Source: Lichenibacterium dinghuense
GTDB lineage: Bacteria; Pseudomonadota; Alphaproteobacteria; Rhizobiales; Beijerinckiaceae
Assembly (NCBI RefSeq): GCF_021730615.1
Contig: NZ_JAJLMN010000001.1
Location: 992,001-1,056,000 of the forward strand
DNA: 64,000 bases
Direction of reading: 5' to 3'
The notes under the pieces were generated by a model. It saw only the letters and a program-made list of their open reading frames with translations. It was not told the origin of the DNA and did no database searches. Positions within the stretch are counted from its first letter, which is position 1; every line of letters begins with the position of its first letter. This document shows, one piece after another, positions 16,149 through 25,752 of this stretch. A program made the position numbers and the translations under genes.

Positions 16149-19100
16149 TTGGCGGGCGCGTCCGGCTTTGGTGCGGCGGATGACGCAGCCGAGGGTCGGG
16201 CCCTGAACGCACAGGACACAGGCGGGGACCGCGCGGTCGCCGGGAGCGCGGCCGACCGGCTGGTGCAGCTCCTCGACTACGTGGAGCAGGTGGTGAGGCT
16301 CGACGAGCGCGTGGCGATGCGCGTCGCCGACTACCGCCTCCCGGACGGGACCACCTTCTCGGTCCGCCCCGCCGACGTGGCGGGCCTGCCCGGCGTGACG
16401 CTCGACGGGCCGGACGGCGACCCGCCGGCCTGGCTCGCGGTGCAGCGGCTCCCCCGTGTGCCGCCCCCGCCGCCGCCGGAGGCCCTCCGCCCCTGGCTCG
16501 CCGAGGTCGCCGACCCCGCGGTGCTGCCGGCGGCCCGCGCCGAGATCCTGCGCACCGTGTCCCCGGCCGAGCGCGCGGCGCTGATCGCCGCCGACCGCGC
16601 CGCCGAGGAGGACTTCGCCCCCGTCCCGGCCCGCGAGGGCGCGGAAGGCCACGGCGACCACGACCTGCGCCTCCGCTTCGCCGACCAGCCCGGCCTCGCC
16701 GGGGCGCTCGACGCCTACCGGGCCGGGCCCTGGGCCGCGTGGGCCGCCGACGAGGGCCCGCGCCGGCGCACGCAGGCGCTCTACGGCGCGCTCTACAGGC
16801 TGCAGCAGGCCCTGGAACTCGGCGGCGGCGGGGGCGCGGTCGAGGCCGTGTGGGGGATCGGCCCGGTGCGGTGGCGGCGCGGCGCCCGCGCGGTCGACCG
16901 CCCGCTGATCGAATGCGCCGTCGAGCTCGACCTCGACCCCGACGGCCGCCTGTCCGTGCGGCCCACCGGCGCGCCCGCGCGCCTCGACCTCAAGCCCCAC
17001 GAGGAAATGGGCGCCGACGGCCTCGGCGCGCTCGACGCCGCGCTGCGCGCCGGCCTCGCCGCCCTGGAGGCCGAGGACGGCCTGTCGCCGTTCCGCCCCG
17101 CCGGCTTCGCGCCGCTGCTGCGCCTCGCCGCCACCCGCCTGTCGGCCGGCGGCGCCTTCCACGAGGCCGACGCGGCCGCGGCCGACGAGGGCGACGGCGA
17201 GCCCGCGGTGTCGGGCGGCTGGGTTCTCTACGCCCGGCCGCGCTCGCAGCACGTGGTGCTCGACGACATCGCGCGGTTCCGCGCGGCGGCGCTCGGCGGC
17301 GTGCCCGTGAACGGCCTCGCCGAGCGCCTCGTCACGCCGCCCTCAGACGGCGCGGGCGGAGCCTGGGCGCCGCTCGGCACCGCGATCGGCGAGGGCGCGC
17401 CGGGTGGCCCGGCAGGGGCCGACGAGCCCGCCTTCGGCGAGGTGTTCTTCCCCAAACCCTTCAACGACGACCAGGTCGCCATCGTGCGCCGGCTCGCGGG
17501 CGCGGACGGCCTCGTCGTGCAGGGGCCGCCCGGCACCGGCAAGACGCACACGATCGCCAACGTCATCTGCCACGCCATGGCGCTCGGCCAGCGCGTCCTC
17601 GTCGTGTCGCGCGGCGAGGCGGCGCTCAGCGTCCTGCGCGACCAGCTGCCCGAGAAGGTGCGCCCGCTCACCATCGCGATCCTGTCGTCGGAGCGCCAGG
17701 GCCTGCGCCAGGTCGAGACCGCGATCCGCGAGATCCAGGCGGTGGTGGAGGAAAGCCGGCCCGAGATCCGGCTGTCCGCCATCCGCCGCTGCGAGGCCGA
17801 GATCGTGAAGATCCGGGCGCGCCTCGCCGCGATCGACGCCGAGGTGGACGGGCTCGCGGCGCGCGAGGCCGTGCCGCTCGGCCCGGACGGCGAGCTGCCG
17901 GCCGACCTCGCCCGCCGCACCGCCGCGGAGCGCGGCGCGCGCGCCTGGTTCGACGACGCGCCGGCGCTCTACGCCGCCGAGGCCGGGCTCACCGAGCCCG
18001 ACCTCGCGCGGCTGCGCGACGCCCGCGCCGCGGCGGGCGACTTCCTCGACCACGCCGAGGCCGCGCTGCCGCGGCCCGACGCCCTGCCGGACCCCGCCGC
18101 GCTGGCGGCCTGGCACGAGGACCTGCTCGACGGCGAGCGGCTCCTCGCCGCGAGCGCGGCCGGCCCGGCGCCGCCGATCCACCTCGCGCCGGAGGCCGCC
18201 CCCGCCGCGGGCCGCGCCGCCGCGGCGCTGCGCGACCTCGCCGCGGCGGCCGAGGGCGCGGCGGCGCGGCCCTCGCTCTCGGCGGTCCTGCCGGGCACGC
18301 TGTCGCGCGACGGCGCACCCGCGACGGCGGCGCTGCTGTCCTGCCGCGACGCCTGGGCGGAGGTCGAGCGCGAGGCCGCGCGGCTCGCCGCGGCCGCGGT
18401 GGAGCTGCCGCCGGAGATCCTGGACGACGCCGAAGCGCGCGCCGCGGTCGCGCGGGCGCGGCGCGGCGAGCGGCTGTGGCCGCTGGTGTCGCTCGGGCAC
18501 GGCACCGCCAAGGCGCGCGTGGCCGCGATCCGCGTCCGCGGCCGCGATCCGGGCCGCGACGCCGGGGACTGGGCCGCGGTCGACGACGCGCTCGCGCTGG
18601 CCGACGCGCGCCGGGCGCTCGCGGCCCGGTGGCGGCAGCTCGCGGGCGGGGCGGGCGGGGACGGCGACCTCGACGGGCTCGCGGGTGCGGCGCGCCTGCT
18701 CGGCCTCGCGGACGCGATGGCGGGCCTGTTCGCCGCGCTCGGCCCGGCCGGGCGGCGCCTGCCCCCGCCGCCCCGCCTGGCGCGGGACCCCGGCGCGGCC
18801 CGCGCCCTCGCGGCGCAGATCGAGGCGGCCGCCGCCTCGGCGCGGCTCGTCGACGTGGCCGCCGATGTGGCGGCGGCGGCCGCGCGGTTTCCGGGAAGCG
18901 ACCGCACCTCCGTCATGGCGCGGCAGATCCTCGACCAGCTCGTCGGCCGCTCGGACCTGCCGGCCGACAAGATCGCCGCGCTGTGGCGGGCCCTGCTGGC
19001 GCGCCTCGGCGAGGTCGCGGACCGGGCCGGCGCCTTCGCGCTCGTGCGCGACACCACGGCCCGCCTCGCGAGTGCGGGCGCGCCGCGCTGGGCCGCGCGG

Positions 19101-21008
19101 CTGCGCGCGGACCCGGACCCGGCCGCCCTGCCGGCGGATTGGCGCCGCGCCTGGGACGGCGCCGCGGCGGAAGCCAAGCTGGCCCGCGCCGACGGGCGCG
19201 AAGCGCTGCTGGCGCTGGCGCGCGAGCGCGACGCGCTCGACAGGCGCGGCCGCAAGCTGTTCGTGGAGCTCGTGCGCGAGCGGGCCTTCTACGCGCTGGA
19301 GCGGCGCCTGTCGCCGCGGGTCAAGTCGGCCCTCGTGGAATACGTCCGGGCGCTCGGGCGCCTCGGCAAGGGCACCGGCAAGGGCGCGGGCCGCCACCGC
19401 CGCGTGGCGCGGGACGCCATGGCGCGCTGCTACGACGCCGTGCCGTGCTGGATCATGCCGACCTGGCGCGTCGCCGAGCAGCTGCCCTCCGACATAGCGG
19501 CCTTCGACCTCGTGGTGCTCGACGAGGCGTCGCAGTCCGACGTGACGGAGCTTCCGGCCCTGCTGCGCGGCCGCAAGATCCTCGCGGTGGGCGACGACCG
19601 GCAGGTGAGCCCGACGCCGCCCTTCGTGTCGCAGGCCGCCGTGGCGCAGCTCCGCCACCGCTACTTGAGCCGCCTGCCCTACGCGGCGCTGCTGGAGCCG
19701 GGCGAAAGCCTCTACGACCTGATGCGCGCGGTGTTCCCCGACAGCCGGCTGATGCTGAAGGAGCACTTCCGCTGCGTTGAGCCGATCATTCGATTCTCGA
19801 TGGGCTTCTATCCCGAGACGCTGATCCCGCTGCGCGTGCCGGCCGCGGCGGAGCGGCTCGACCCGCCGCTGGTCGACATCCACGTGCCGCACGGGGTCCG
19901 CGACGGGGCGCGCAAGATCAACCGCGCCGAGGCCGAGGTCATCGTCGACGAGGTCGAGCGGCTGATCGCGAGCCCGGAAGGCGCCGCGCGCTCGCTCGGC
20001 GTGATTTCGCTCGTCGGCGCCGAGCAGGCGGAGCTGGTGCGCGTGCTCCTCACGGAGCGCATCGGCGAGGAAGCCATGCAGCGCCACCGCGTGCTGTGCT
20101 CGAACAGCGCCGGCTTCCAGGGCAACGAGCGCGACGTGGTGTTCCTGTCCATGGTGGCAGACCGCCGCCGGCGCACGACGCTGACCGCCCTGCCCTACGA
20201 GCAGCGCTTCAACGTCGCGGCCTCCCGCGCGCGCGACCGGCTGGTGCTGGTGCGCTCGGTCGGGCTCGACGACCTCGCGGCGGCCGACCTCAAGCACCGC
20301 CTCATCTCGCATTTCGAGCGCCCCATGCCGGCGGCCGCGCCCGCGGGCGACCTCGCCGAGCGCTGCGAGTCGGGCTTCGAGCGCGACGTGCTGGCGCGCC
20401 TCCTCGCGCTCGGCTACCGCACCCTGCCCCAGGTCGGCTCCGAGGGCTTCCGCATCGACCTCGTGGTGGAGGGCGCGGAAGGCCGGCGCCTAGCTGTGGA
20501 ATGCGACGGCGACAGCTTCCACGGGCCGGAGCGCTGGCGCGACGACATGCGGCGCCAGCGCATCCTGGAGCGCGTCGGCTGGCGCTTCTGGCGCTGCTTC
20601 GCCTCGTCGTTCTACCGCGACCCCGACGCCGTGATGGCCGACCTCGTGGCGGCGCTGGAGCGCGAGGGCATCGCGCCCCAGGCGGGCGAGGGCGCGCGCG
20701 ACGCGTCGGCGCGGCTGGTCGAGCACCGCGTCGCCCCGGTGCCCGCGGGCCTCGACCGCGCCGGGGACGCCCGCGCGGCCGAGCGGATCGCGGTGGGCGA
20801 CCGGGTGGCGCTGCTGTTCCCCGACCGCCGCCGGCTGACGCTGCGCCTGACGGAGGGCGCCGACGACCGCGCGGGCGGCCTCCTGTCCGTGGCGACGCCG
20901 CTCGGCGCCGCGGTGGCGCGCGCCGAGGAGGGCGACGAGGTGGAGGTGGCCGAGGCCGGCGCCGCGCCGACGCGGGTCCTGGTCGAGGCGGTGATGCGGG
21001 CCGCGTGA
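16149..21008 (+). CDS. SF1 DNA/RNA helicase with C-terminal endonuclease-like domain
   Basis: Up to 1,619 residues; the start is uncertain (TTG 16149, or GTG 16263 giving 1,581). Motif I (Walker A) is VVQGPPGTGKTHTIAN at about residue 456, motif II VVLDEASQSD at about 1,120, motif III VGDDRQVSPTPP, motif V SAGFQGNERDVVFLSMV and motif VI FNVAASRARDRLVLV. These place it in the Upf1-like/DUF4011 type of SF1 ATPases. Residues 600 to 1,080 between motifs Ia and II are a long Ala/Arg-rich helical insertion. Residues about 1,405-1,510 form a DUF559/MTES-type nuclease-like domain (ESGFERDVLARL, FRIDLVVEG, LAVECDGDSFHG, RFWRCFASSFYRD) with the Asp and Glu of a PD-(D/E)xK-like site; the Lys is replaced by Cys-Asp. 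Similar helicase-nuclease fusions occur in antiviral islands, but no other defence gene is next to it. Confidence 0.85.
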   Translation: MAGASGFGAADDAAEGRALNAQDTGGDRAVAGSAADRLVQLLDYVEQVVRLDERVAMRVADYRLPDGTTFSVRPADVAGLPGVTLDGPDGDPPAWLAVQRLPRVPPPPPPEALRPWLAEVADPAVLPAARAEILRTVSPAERAALIAADRAAEEDFAPVPAREGAEGHGDHDLRLRFADQPGLAGALDAYRAGPWAAWAADEGPRRRTQALYGALYRLQQALELGGGGGAVEAVWGIGPVRWRRGARAVDRPLIECAVELDLDPDGRLSVRPTGAPARLDLKPHEEMGADGLGALDAALRAGLAALEAEDGLSPFRPAGFAPLLRLAATRLSAGGAFHEADAAAADEGDGEPAVSGGWVLYARPRSQHVVLDDIARFRAAALGGVPVNGLAERLVTPPSDGAGGAWAPLGTAIGEGAPGGPAGADEPAFGEVFFPKPFNDDQVAIVRRLAGADGLVVQGPPGTGKTHTIANVICHAMALGQRVLVVSRGEAALSVLRDQLPEKVRPLTIAILSSERQGLRQVETAIREIQAVVEESRPEIRLSAIRRCEAEIVKIRARLAAIDAEVDGLAAREAVPLGPDGELPADLARRTAAERGARAWFDDAPALYAAEAGLTEPDLARLRDARAAAGDFLDHAEAALPRPDALPDPAALAAWHEDLLDGERLLAASAAGPAPPIHLAPEAAPAAGRAAAALRDLAAAAEGAAARPSLSAVLPGTLSRDGAPATAALLSCRDAWAEVEREAARLAAAAVELPPEILDDAEARAAVARARRGERLWPLVSLGHGTAKARVAAIRVRGRDPGRDAGDWAAVDDALALADARRALAARWRQLAGGAGGDGDLDGLAGAARLLGLADAMAGLFAALGPAGRRLPPPPRLARDPGAARALAAQIEAAAASARLVDVAADVAAAAARFPGSDRTSVMARQILDQLVGRSDLPADKIAALWRALLARLGEVADRAGAFALVRDTTARLASAGAPRWAARLRADPDPAALPADWRRAWDGAAAEAKLARADGREALLALARERDALDRRGRKLFVELVRERAFYALERRLSPRVKSALVEYVRALGRLGKGTGKGAGRHRRVARDAMARCYDAVPCWIMPTWRVAEQLPSDIAAFDLVVLDEASQSDVTELPALLRGRKILAVGDDRQVSPTPPFVSQAAVAQLRHRYLSRLPYAALLEPGESLYDLMRAVFPDSRLMLKEHFRCVEPIIRFSMGFYPETLIPLRVPAAAERLDPPLVDIHVPHGVRDGARKINRAEAEVIVDEVERLIASPEGAARSLGVISLVGAEQAELVRVLLTERIGEEAMQRHRVLCSNSAGFQGNERDVVFLSMVADRRRRTTLTALPYEQRFNVAASRARDRLVLVRSVGLDDLAAADLKHRLISHFERPMPAAAPAGDLAERCESGFERDVLARLLALGYRTLPQVGSEGFRIDLVVEGAEGRRLAVECDGDSFHGPERWRDDMRRQRILERVGWRFWRCFASSFYRDPDAVMADLVAALEREGIAPQAGEGARDASARLVEHRVAPVPAGLDRAGDARAAERIAVGDRVALLFPDRRRLTLRLTEGADDRAGGLLSVATPLGAAVARAEEGDEVEVAEAGAAPTRVLVEAVMRAA

Positions 21009-21042
21009 GCCGCAGCGTCGACCGGGCGGGCCCGCCCCGCGT

Positions 21043-21759
21043 TCACGTCAAGGGGCCGATCAGGCGGCGGTATTCGGCCTCCGGGCGGCCGTAGGCGTCC
21101 GCCGCGAAGAGTTCGAGCGCGCGCCGGTCGCGGATGGTGATGAGGCCCCGCTCCGCCCGGATGAAGCCGTTGCCTTCGAGGACGTGCAGCGCCGTCGTCA
21201 CGCTCGGCCGGCGCACGGCCAGCATCAGCGACAGGAACTCGTGGGTCAGGGGCATGTCGTCGCTGACGCTGCGGTCGTGGCACATCAGCAGCCAGCGCGC
21301 GAGCCGCTCGTCCACCGGATGGACCGCGTTGGACAGCGCCGTGAAGTTCGACTGCAGCCCCTGCACCTGCGCGAAGCGCAGCAGCAGCCCCCGCAGCGAG
21401 GCGCTGCGCTCCAGCGCCCCGACCAGCACCGCGCCGGCCACCCGGTAGGCGTCGCCCGGCACCTGCATGACGACGCGGTGCGGCGAGCGGTCCGACCCCA
21501 GCACGATGGGCAGGGGGCCGCAGCCGTCCTTGCCGAACAGGCCGGCTTCGACCTCGAGCCCTTCGGGTGAGGTCACGATGATCGAGGCGATGCTGCCTTC
21601 CGAGAAGTAGAGGTGCTCGATCGGCCCGTCCGCGTCGACGAGGATGTCGGCCCTCCTCATCCTGCGGTGTTCGAGCGAGGGGGCGAGGAGGCCGAAGTCT
21701 TCGTCCGACATCAGCGCGAGCAGGCGGTTGCGGCAGTCGATCTTGGAAGGGATGGGCAT
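21043..21759 (-). CDS. Crp/Fnr-family transcriptional regulator
   Basis: 238 residues from ATG 21759 (a TTG at 21798 would add 13 residues). N-terminal cyclic-nucleotide-binding-like beta roll with the sensor segment EHLYFSEGSIASIIV, a dimer helix, and a C-terminal winged helix with recognition region LTHEFLSLMLAVRRPSVTTAL. It lacks the Cys set of FNR and the cAMP-contact Arg of CRP, so the ligand is unknown. Many rhizobial Crp paralogues of this type are stress regulators. It is divergent from the response regulator at 22144. Confidence 0.88.
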   Translation of the reverse strand: MPIPSKIDCRNRLLALMSDEDFGLLAPSLEHRRMRRADILVDADGPIEHLYFSEGSIASIIVTSPEGLEVEAGLFGKDGCGPLPIVLGSDRSPHRVVMQVPGDAYRVAGAVLVGALERSASLRGLLLRFAQVQGLQSNFTALSNAVHPVDERLARWLLMCHDRSVSDDMPLTHEFLSLMLAVRRPSVTTALHVLEGNGFIRAERGLITIRDRRALELFAADAYGRPEAEYRRLIGPLT

Positions 21760-22143
21760 GCGTATCCCGGCGCCGAAGTAATGCGAGGTCGCCCTCAAGA
21801 CGTCCGCGCCTGACGGGCCGGCGGACGGCGGCGACGGTCGGCCCTCGCCGGGGCGACGTCCTTCACCCAGGTTGTTCTGCGCCGAAATATCGGACTGTCA
21901 TCGCGCGAGAAGCCGTCGTCTGCTGTGTTCCTGCCGAGGGTTCCTCAACGTCAGGCGCCATGCTCGGATCGCCCTGCCGGCCCGGGCTGTCCACGGGCTC
22001 GGTACGACAGCGGACGCTTCCCCGCCGCCCCGCCGGGCCGGCCTATAGGCGGGGGTGCCGGACGGCCCCGGGATGCGGAGCGGGCCCGGACGGACCGGGG
22101 CCGTGCGGGATCGCGCGGCGGGGAAACGGGGCATGGCAGATCG
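21760..22143. other. gene-free divergent intergenic region
   Basis: 384 bases between the divergently read Crp/Fnr and receiver genes; it should contain both promoters. An AT-richer patch GAAATATCGG lies near 21883. No clear -35/-10 pair, RNA gene or repeat was found. Confidence 0.4.
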
Positions 22144-22536
22144 ATGACGGCGCGGGCGGTCCTGGCGGGACGGCGCATCCTGGTGGTCGACGGCGACTAC
22201 TTCGTCGCGCATTGCCTCGCCGACGACCTCCGGCGTGCGGGGGCCGACGTCCTCGGGCCCGTCGGCACGGCGGCCGAGGCCCTGCGGCTCATCGAAGCCG
22301 GCCCGCTCGACGGCGCGATGCTGGACGCCGACCTGCCCGGCGTCGCCGCCCACCCGGTCGCCGACGCGCTCGCCGGGCGCGCGGTGCCGTTCGTCTTCGT
22401 CACGGGCCGCCCCGCGGTCCCGATGCCGGAGCGCCACGCGGCCGTGCCGCGGCACGACAAGCTGGTCGACGTCGAGCGGCTCGGCGCGGACCTGTCCGCG
22501 GATCGACGGGCCGCGCAGCCGCCGAGGGTACGGTAG
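22144..22536 (+). CDS. atypical single-domain response regulator
   Basis: 130 residues from ATG 22144. Receiver features: RRILVVDGDYFVAHCLADDL at the N-terminus (one acidic residue of the usual pair is kept beside VDGD), putative phospho-Asp in GAMLDADLPG and Thr in FVFVTGRP. The conserved Lys-Pro near the end is degenerate (RHDKLVD), so phosphorylation-driven switching may be altered. It lies between two Crp/Fnr genes on the strand of the second. Confidence 0.75.
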   Translation: MTARAVLAGRRILVVDGDYFVAHCLADDLRRAGADVLGPVGTAAEALRLIEAGPLDGAMLDADLPGVAAHPVADALAGRAVPFVFVTGRPAVPMPERHAAVPRHDKLVDVERLGADLSADRRAAQPPRVR

Positions 22537-22699
22537 CAGACGCAACTCACCGTCCCACCTGCGGTCGGTAATCTGGTGAAAGGGCCGCCCCATCGGCGTG
22601 CGCGGGGACACTGGCGGCCCATCCTCGGCGACCGGGCGACCTCGGCGGCACCGCCGCCGCGTCCGCACCGCGAGCACACCACGCAGCATTCGAGCGGTG

Positions 22700-23488
22700 A
22701 TGACCCGTCCATTGATCGCCCGCCTCCGGCTGGTGCCCCTCCTCACCGCGCACGAGCTCGCGATGATCGAGGGGCTCTGCGGCTCCACGCGGACCGTCCC
22801 GGCGGGCGCCGACATCGCGCCCCAGGGTGACCGGCCCCGGAGCCTGCACGTGGTCGTCGACGGCTGGGCGGCGCGCTACAAGAGCCTGCCGAACGGGCGC
22901 CAGCACTTCCCGGCTCTGTTCCTGCCCGGCGACGTCTGCGACCTCGATGGCCTGCTGCTCCACACCGTCCATTCCGGAGTGCGCGCCCTGTCGCCCTGCA
23001 CCGTGGCGGTCCTGCCCCACGCCCAGCTCCGGGACCTGATCGACCAGAGGCCCGCGATCCGCGACGCCTTCTGGTGGATGGGATGTGTGGAGAACGCCAT
23101 CGCGACGGAATGGAGCTTCGGCCTGGGCCGCCGCACCGCGGGCGAGCGGCTGGGGCACCTCCTGTGCGAGCTCCTCGCCCGGCTCCGGATGGCGGGCCTC
23201 AGCACCGACGACGGCTACGCGCTTCCGCTGTCGCAGGTCGAGGTGTCCGACGTGCTCGGCCTCAGCGCCGTCCACGTCAACCGCGTCTTCAAGGAGCTGC
23301 GGGAAATCGGCGTGCTGACGGTGAAGAATCGCTGGCTCACGATCCACGACCACCGCGCGCTCAAGGGCCTGAGCCACTTCGACCCCGATTACCTGCACCT
23401 CGAAGGCCCGCGCGCGCGGGCGGGGGCCGACCGACGCGGCGCCGCGGATCCGGCGTTGGACGTCGAGCCGCTGTTCATGCCGCGATGA
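22700..23488 (+). CDS. Crp/Fnr-family transcriptional regulator
   Basis: 262 residues from ATG 22700 (GTG 22697 directly before it). An N-terminal cyclic-nucleotide-like domain (LHVVVDGWAARYKSLPNGRQ, LFLPGDVCDLDGLLL) and a C-terminal HTH with LPLSQVEVSDVLGLSAVHVNRVFKEL are complete. It belongs to the large rhizobial group of Crp-like regulators without FNR cysteines. About 35 residues after the HTH wing form a Pro/Ala/Arg-rich tail. The signal is unknown. Confidence 0.9.
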   Translation: MTRPLIARLRLVPLLTAHELAMIEGLCGSTRTVPAGADIAPQGDRPRSLHVVVDGWAARYKSLPNGRQHFPALFLPGDVCDLDGLLLHTVHSGVRALSPCTVAVLPHAQLRDLIDQRPAIRDAFWWMGCVENAIATEWSFGLGRRTAGERLGHLLCELLARLRMAGLSTDDGYALPLSQVEVSDVLGLSAVHVNRVFKELREIGVLTVKNRWLTIHDHRALKGLSHFDPDYLHLEGPRARAGADRRGAADPALDVEPLFMPR

Positions 23489-23512
23489 TGCGGGCCCCGC
23501 CGCGCGCCGGCG

Positions 23513-23767
23513 TCAGTTGTGCGGCTGCGGCTGCCCGGCCGAGATCGACGGCGTCTTGGCGGTCGCGCCCTGCCCGGTCGAGGGCGGGTAGACGCCGTCC
23601 GGATCGTTGCGGCAGGCCGGGGCGTCGCATTTCGAGCCGGCGCTGCGGAACTCGTCCGCGACGCGTTGCTGGTCGGGCGAGTTGTCGATGCCGTCGTTGC
23701 GCTGGGCGAGGGCGGGCGCCGCACCCGCCAGCCACGCCGCCGCCACCACCGTCGCTGTCCTGATCAT
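23513..23767 (-). CDS. small exported protein, function unknown
   Basis: 84 residues with a clear signal peptide (MIRTATVVAAAWLAGAAPAL, cleavage after ALA). The mature peptide of about 62 residues is polar and has a Cys pair in GSKCDAPACRND, which could form a disulphide in the periplasm. No family recognised. It is convergent with the Crp gene and precedes no operon partner. Confidence 0.65.
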   Translation of the reverse strand: MIRTATVVAAAWLAGAAPALAQRNDGIDNSPDQQRVADEFRSAGSKCDAPACRNDPDGVYPPSTGQGATAKTPSISAGQPQPHN

Positions 23768-23818
23768 GCCGTCCTCCGTGCGGGTTCCAACACGCGGGGC
23801 GGCCGAAGGATCGCGGGA

Positions 23819-25621
23819 TCAGGCGATGCGCCGCGCCCGGTCGCCGAACTGGGTCGCGAAGAAGGAATGGTAGGAGCCGAGCCGCGCCATCAGCTCGTCG
23901 TGGGTGCCGTATTCCACCGCCCGGCCGTTCTCGATCACGCAGATGCGGTCGGCGTCGACGATGGTCTGCAGCCGGTGCGCCACCACCACCGTGGTGCGCC
24001 CGACGCGCAGTTCGTCGAGCGCCTTCTGGACCTCGCGCTCGGACTCGGAATCGAGCGCCGCCGTGGGCTCGTCGAGCAGGATGATCGAGGCGCGCTTGAG
24101 GAAGGCGCGCGCGATGGCGATGCGCTGGCGCTGGCCGCCCGACAGCTTGGCGCCCTGCTCGCCGACCTCGGTGTCGAAGCCGCGGTCGAAGCCCATGATG
24201 AAGTCGTGGGCGTGGGCGCGGCGCGCGGCGTCGACGATCTCGGCCTCGGTGGCGCCGGGGCGGCCGAGCGCGATGTTGTCGCGGATCGTGCCGCGGAACA
24301 GGAACACGTCCTGCGCCACGAAGGCGATGGCGTCGCGCAGCGAGCGCGTGTTGACGGCCGTGACGTCCTGACCGTCGATCCGCACCGCGCCCGAGCCGGG
24401 CTCGTAGAGGCGCTGGATCAGGCTGATGATCGTCGACTTGCCGCCGCCCGACGGGCCGACCAGCGCCGTGGTCCTGTCCGGCTCGGCCAGGAGGTCGATG
24501 CGATCGAGCACGTTTTCGCCCTCGCGATAGGAGAACGACACGTCCCGCAGCTCGATGCGCCCCGGCCCCGGCCGGAGGTCGGGCTTGGCGGCGTCGCGCG
24601 CGTCGGGCAGCGGCTCGTCGAGCAGGTCGTAGACGAGGCGGGCGCCGACGAGGCTGTTCTGGAGGTCGAGGTTGAGGCGGCCGAGGCGCTTGGCCGGCTC
24701 GTAGGCGGACAGGAGCGCCCCCATGAAGGCGAAGAAGGAGCCGGGGTCGCTGTGCGCCACCGCGACCTTCCAGCCGCCGTAGAGGATGATGATCGCGACC
24801 GCGAGGCCGCCCAGCGTCTCCGACACGGGCGACGACAGCGCGATGCCGATCGCCATGCGGTTCGCGGCCTTCTCGACCTCGCCGACCGCCCGGGCCATGC
24901 GGGCCCGCATCACGCCTTCGAGGTTGAAGCTCTTGATGATGCGGATGCCCTGGGCGGTCTCGCCCATGTGCTTCATGATGTCGGCGGAGCCATCGAAGGA
25001 GCGGCGCGCGGCGCGGCGCACCTTCTTCATCAGCCGGCTCAGCATCAGCACGCCGACGGGGGCGATCGACAGGGCGATCAGGCTCATCAGCGGGTCGTTG
25101 TAGACCATCACGCCGGCGAGGCCGATCACCGTCAGCACGTCGCGGCCGGCCGAGTTGATCACGAACTGCACGGCGTCGCGCGCGCCGTTGGCCGCCATGG
25201 CGAGGCGCGCCATCAGCTCGGAGGAGTGGCGGTCCGCGAAGAAGCGCACCGGCTGGTGCAGCAGGTGGTCGTAGACGCGCCGCTGCAGGGTGGCCACGAT
25301 GCGGTTGCCGGCCCGCGACATCAGCACGAGCTGCCCGCAGGTGGCGAGGCCGCGCACGATGTAGAGCACCGCCACCGCGACCGCGAGGTTGCGCAGCATC
25401 TTGAAGGCGCCGGGCTCGGCGACCGTCATGCCCGTCATGCCGTTGACCACGGGGCGCAGCAGCGCCACCGAGCCGACCGAGGCGGCGGCGCTGATCGCCA
25501 TCAGCAACAGCGCCAGCGCGTAGGACCCCGCGTGGGCGCGGGCGTGCTCGGCCATCAGGCGGCGGATCAGCGGGAGGGAGCGGCCCTCCCCGTCTGCAGG
25601 AACCGTCGCGGTCTTCGCCAT
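23819..25621 (-). CDS. ABC transporter, fused permease/ATPase (MsbA-like exporter)
   Basis: 600 residues: a six-helix transmembrane domain (about residues 20-320) fused to a nucleotide-binding domain (about 350-590). Walker A is VGPSGGGKSTIISLI, the Q-loop is AFVAQDVFLF, the ABC signature LSGGQRQRIAIARAF, Walker B ASIILLDEPTAALD and the switch His in VVVAHRLQTI. This is the half-size exporter design of lipid-A flippases and multidrug exporters; it works as a homodimer in the inner membrane. The substrate cannot be deduced. The large membrane protein at 25753 is upstream on the same strand. Confidence 0.93.
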   Translation of the reverse strand: MAKTATVPADGEGRSLPLIRRLMAEHARAHAGSYALALLLMAISAAASVGSVALLRPVVNGMTGMTVAEPGAFKMLRNLAVAVAVLYIVRGLATCGQLVLMSRAGNRIVATLQRRVYDHLLHQPVRFFADRHSSELMARLAMAANGARDAVQFVINSAGRDVLTVIGLAGVMVYNDPLMSLIALSIAPVGVLMLSRLMKKVRRAARRSFDGSADIMKHMGETAQGIRIIKSFNLEGVMRARMARAVGEVEKAANRMAIGIALSSPVSETLGGLAVAIIILYGGWKVAVAHSDPGSFFAFMGALLSAYEPAKRLGRLNLDLQNSLVGARLVYDLLDEPLPDARDAAKPDLRPGPGRIELRDVSFSYREGENVLDRIDLLAEPDRTTALVGPSGGGKSTIISLIQRLYEPGSGAVRIDGQDVTAVNTRSLRDAIAFVAQDVFLFRGTIRDNIALGRPGATEAEIVDAARRAHAHDFIMGFDRGFDTEVGEQGAKLSGGQRQRIAIARAFLKRASIILLDEPTAALDSESEREVQKALDELRVGRTTVVVAHRLQTIVDADRICVIENGRAVEYGTHDELMARLGSYHSFFATQFGDRARRIA

Positions 25622-25752
25622 GGAACTCCTCGGGTCCCGCCGGACACCGGGGGAATGGGCGGATGGGTCGGGGGGCGCCCCGTCTGAGCGATCCCCTTAA
25701 CCCATCGAGGGCGGGGGGGCCAACGCATGTGCTCGGCCCCGCGCCCCCGCGG

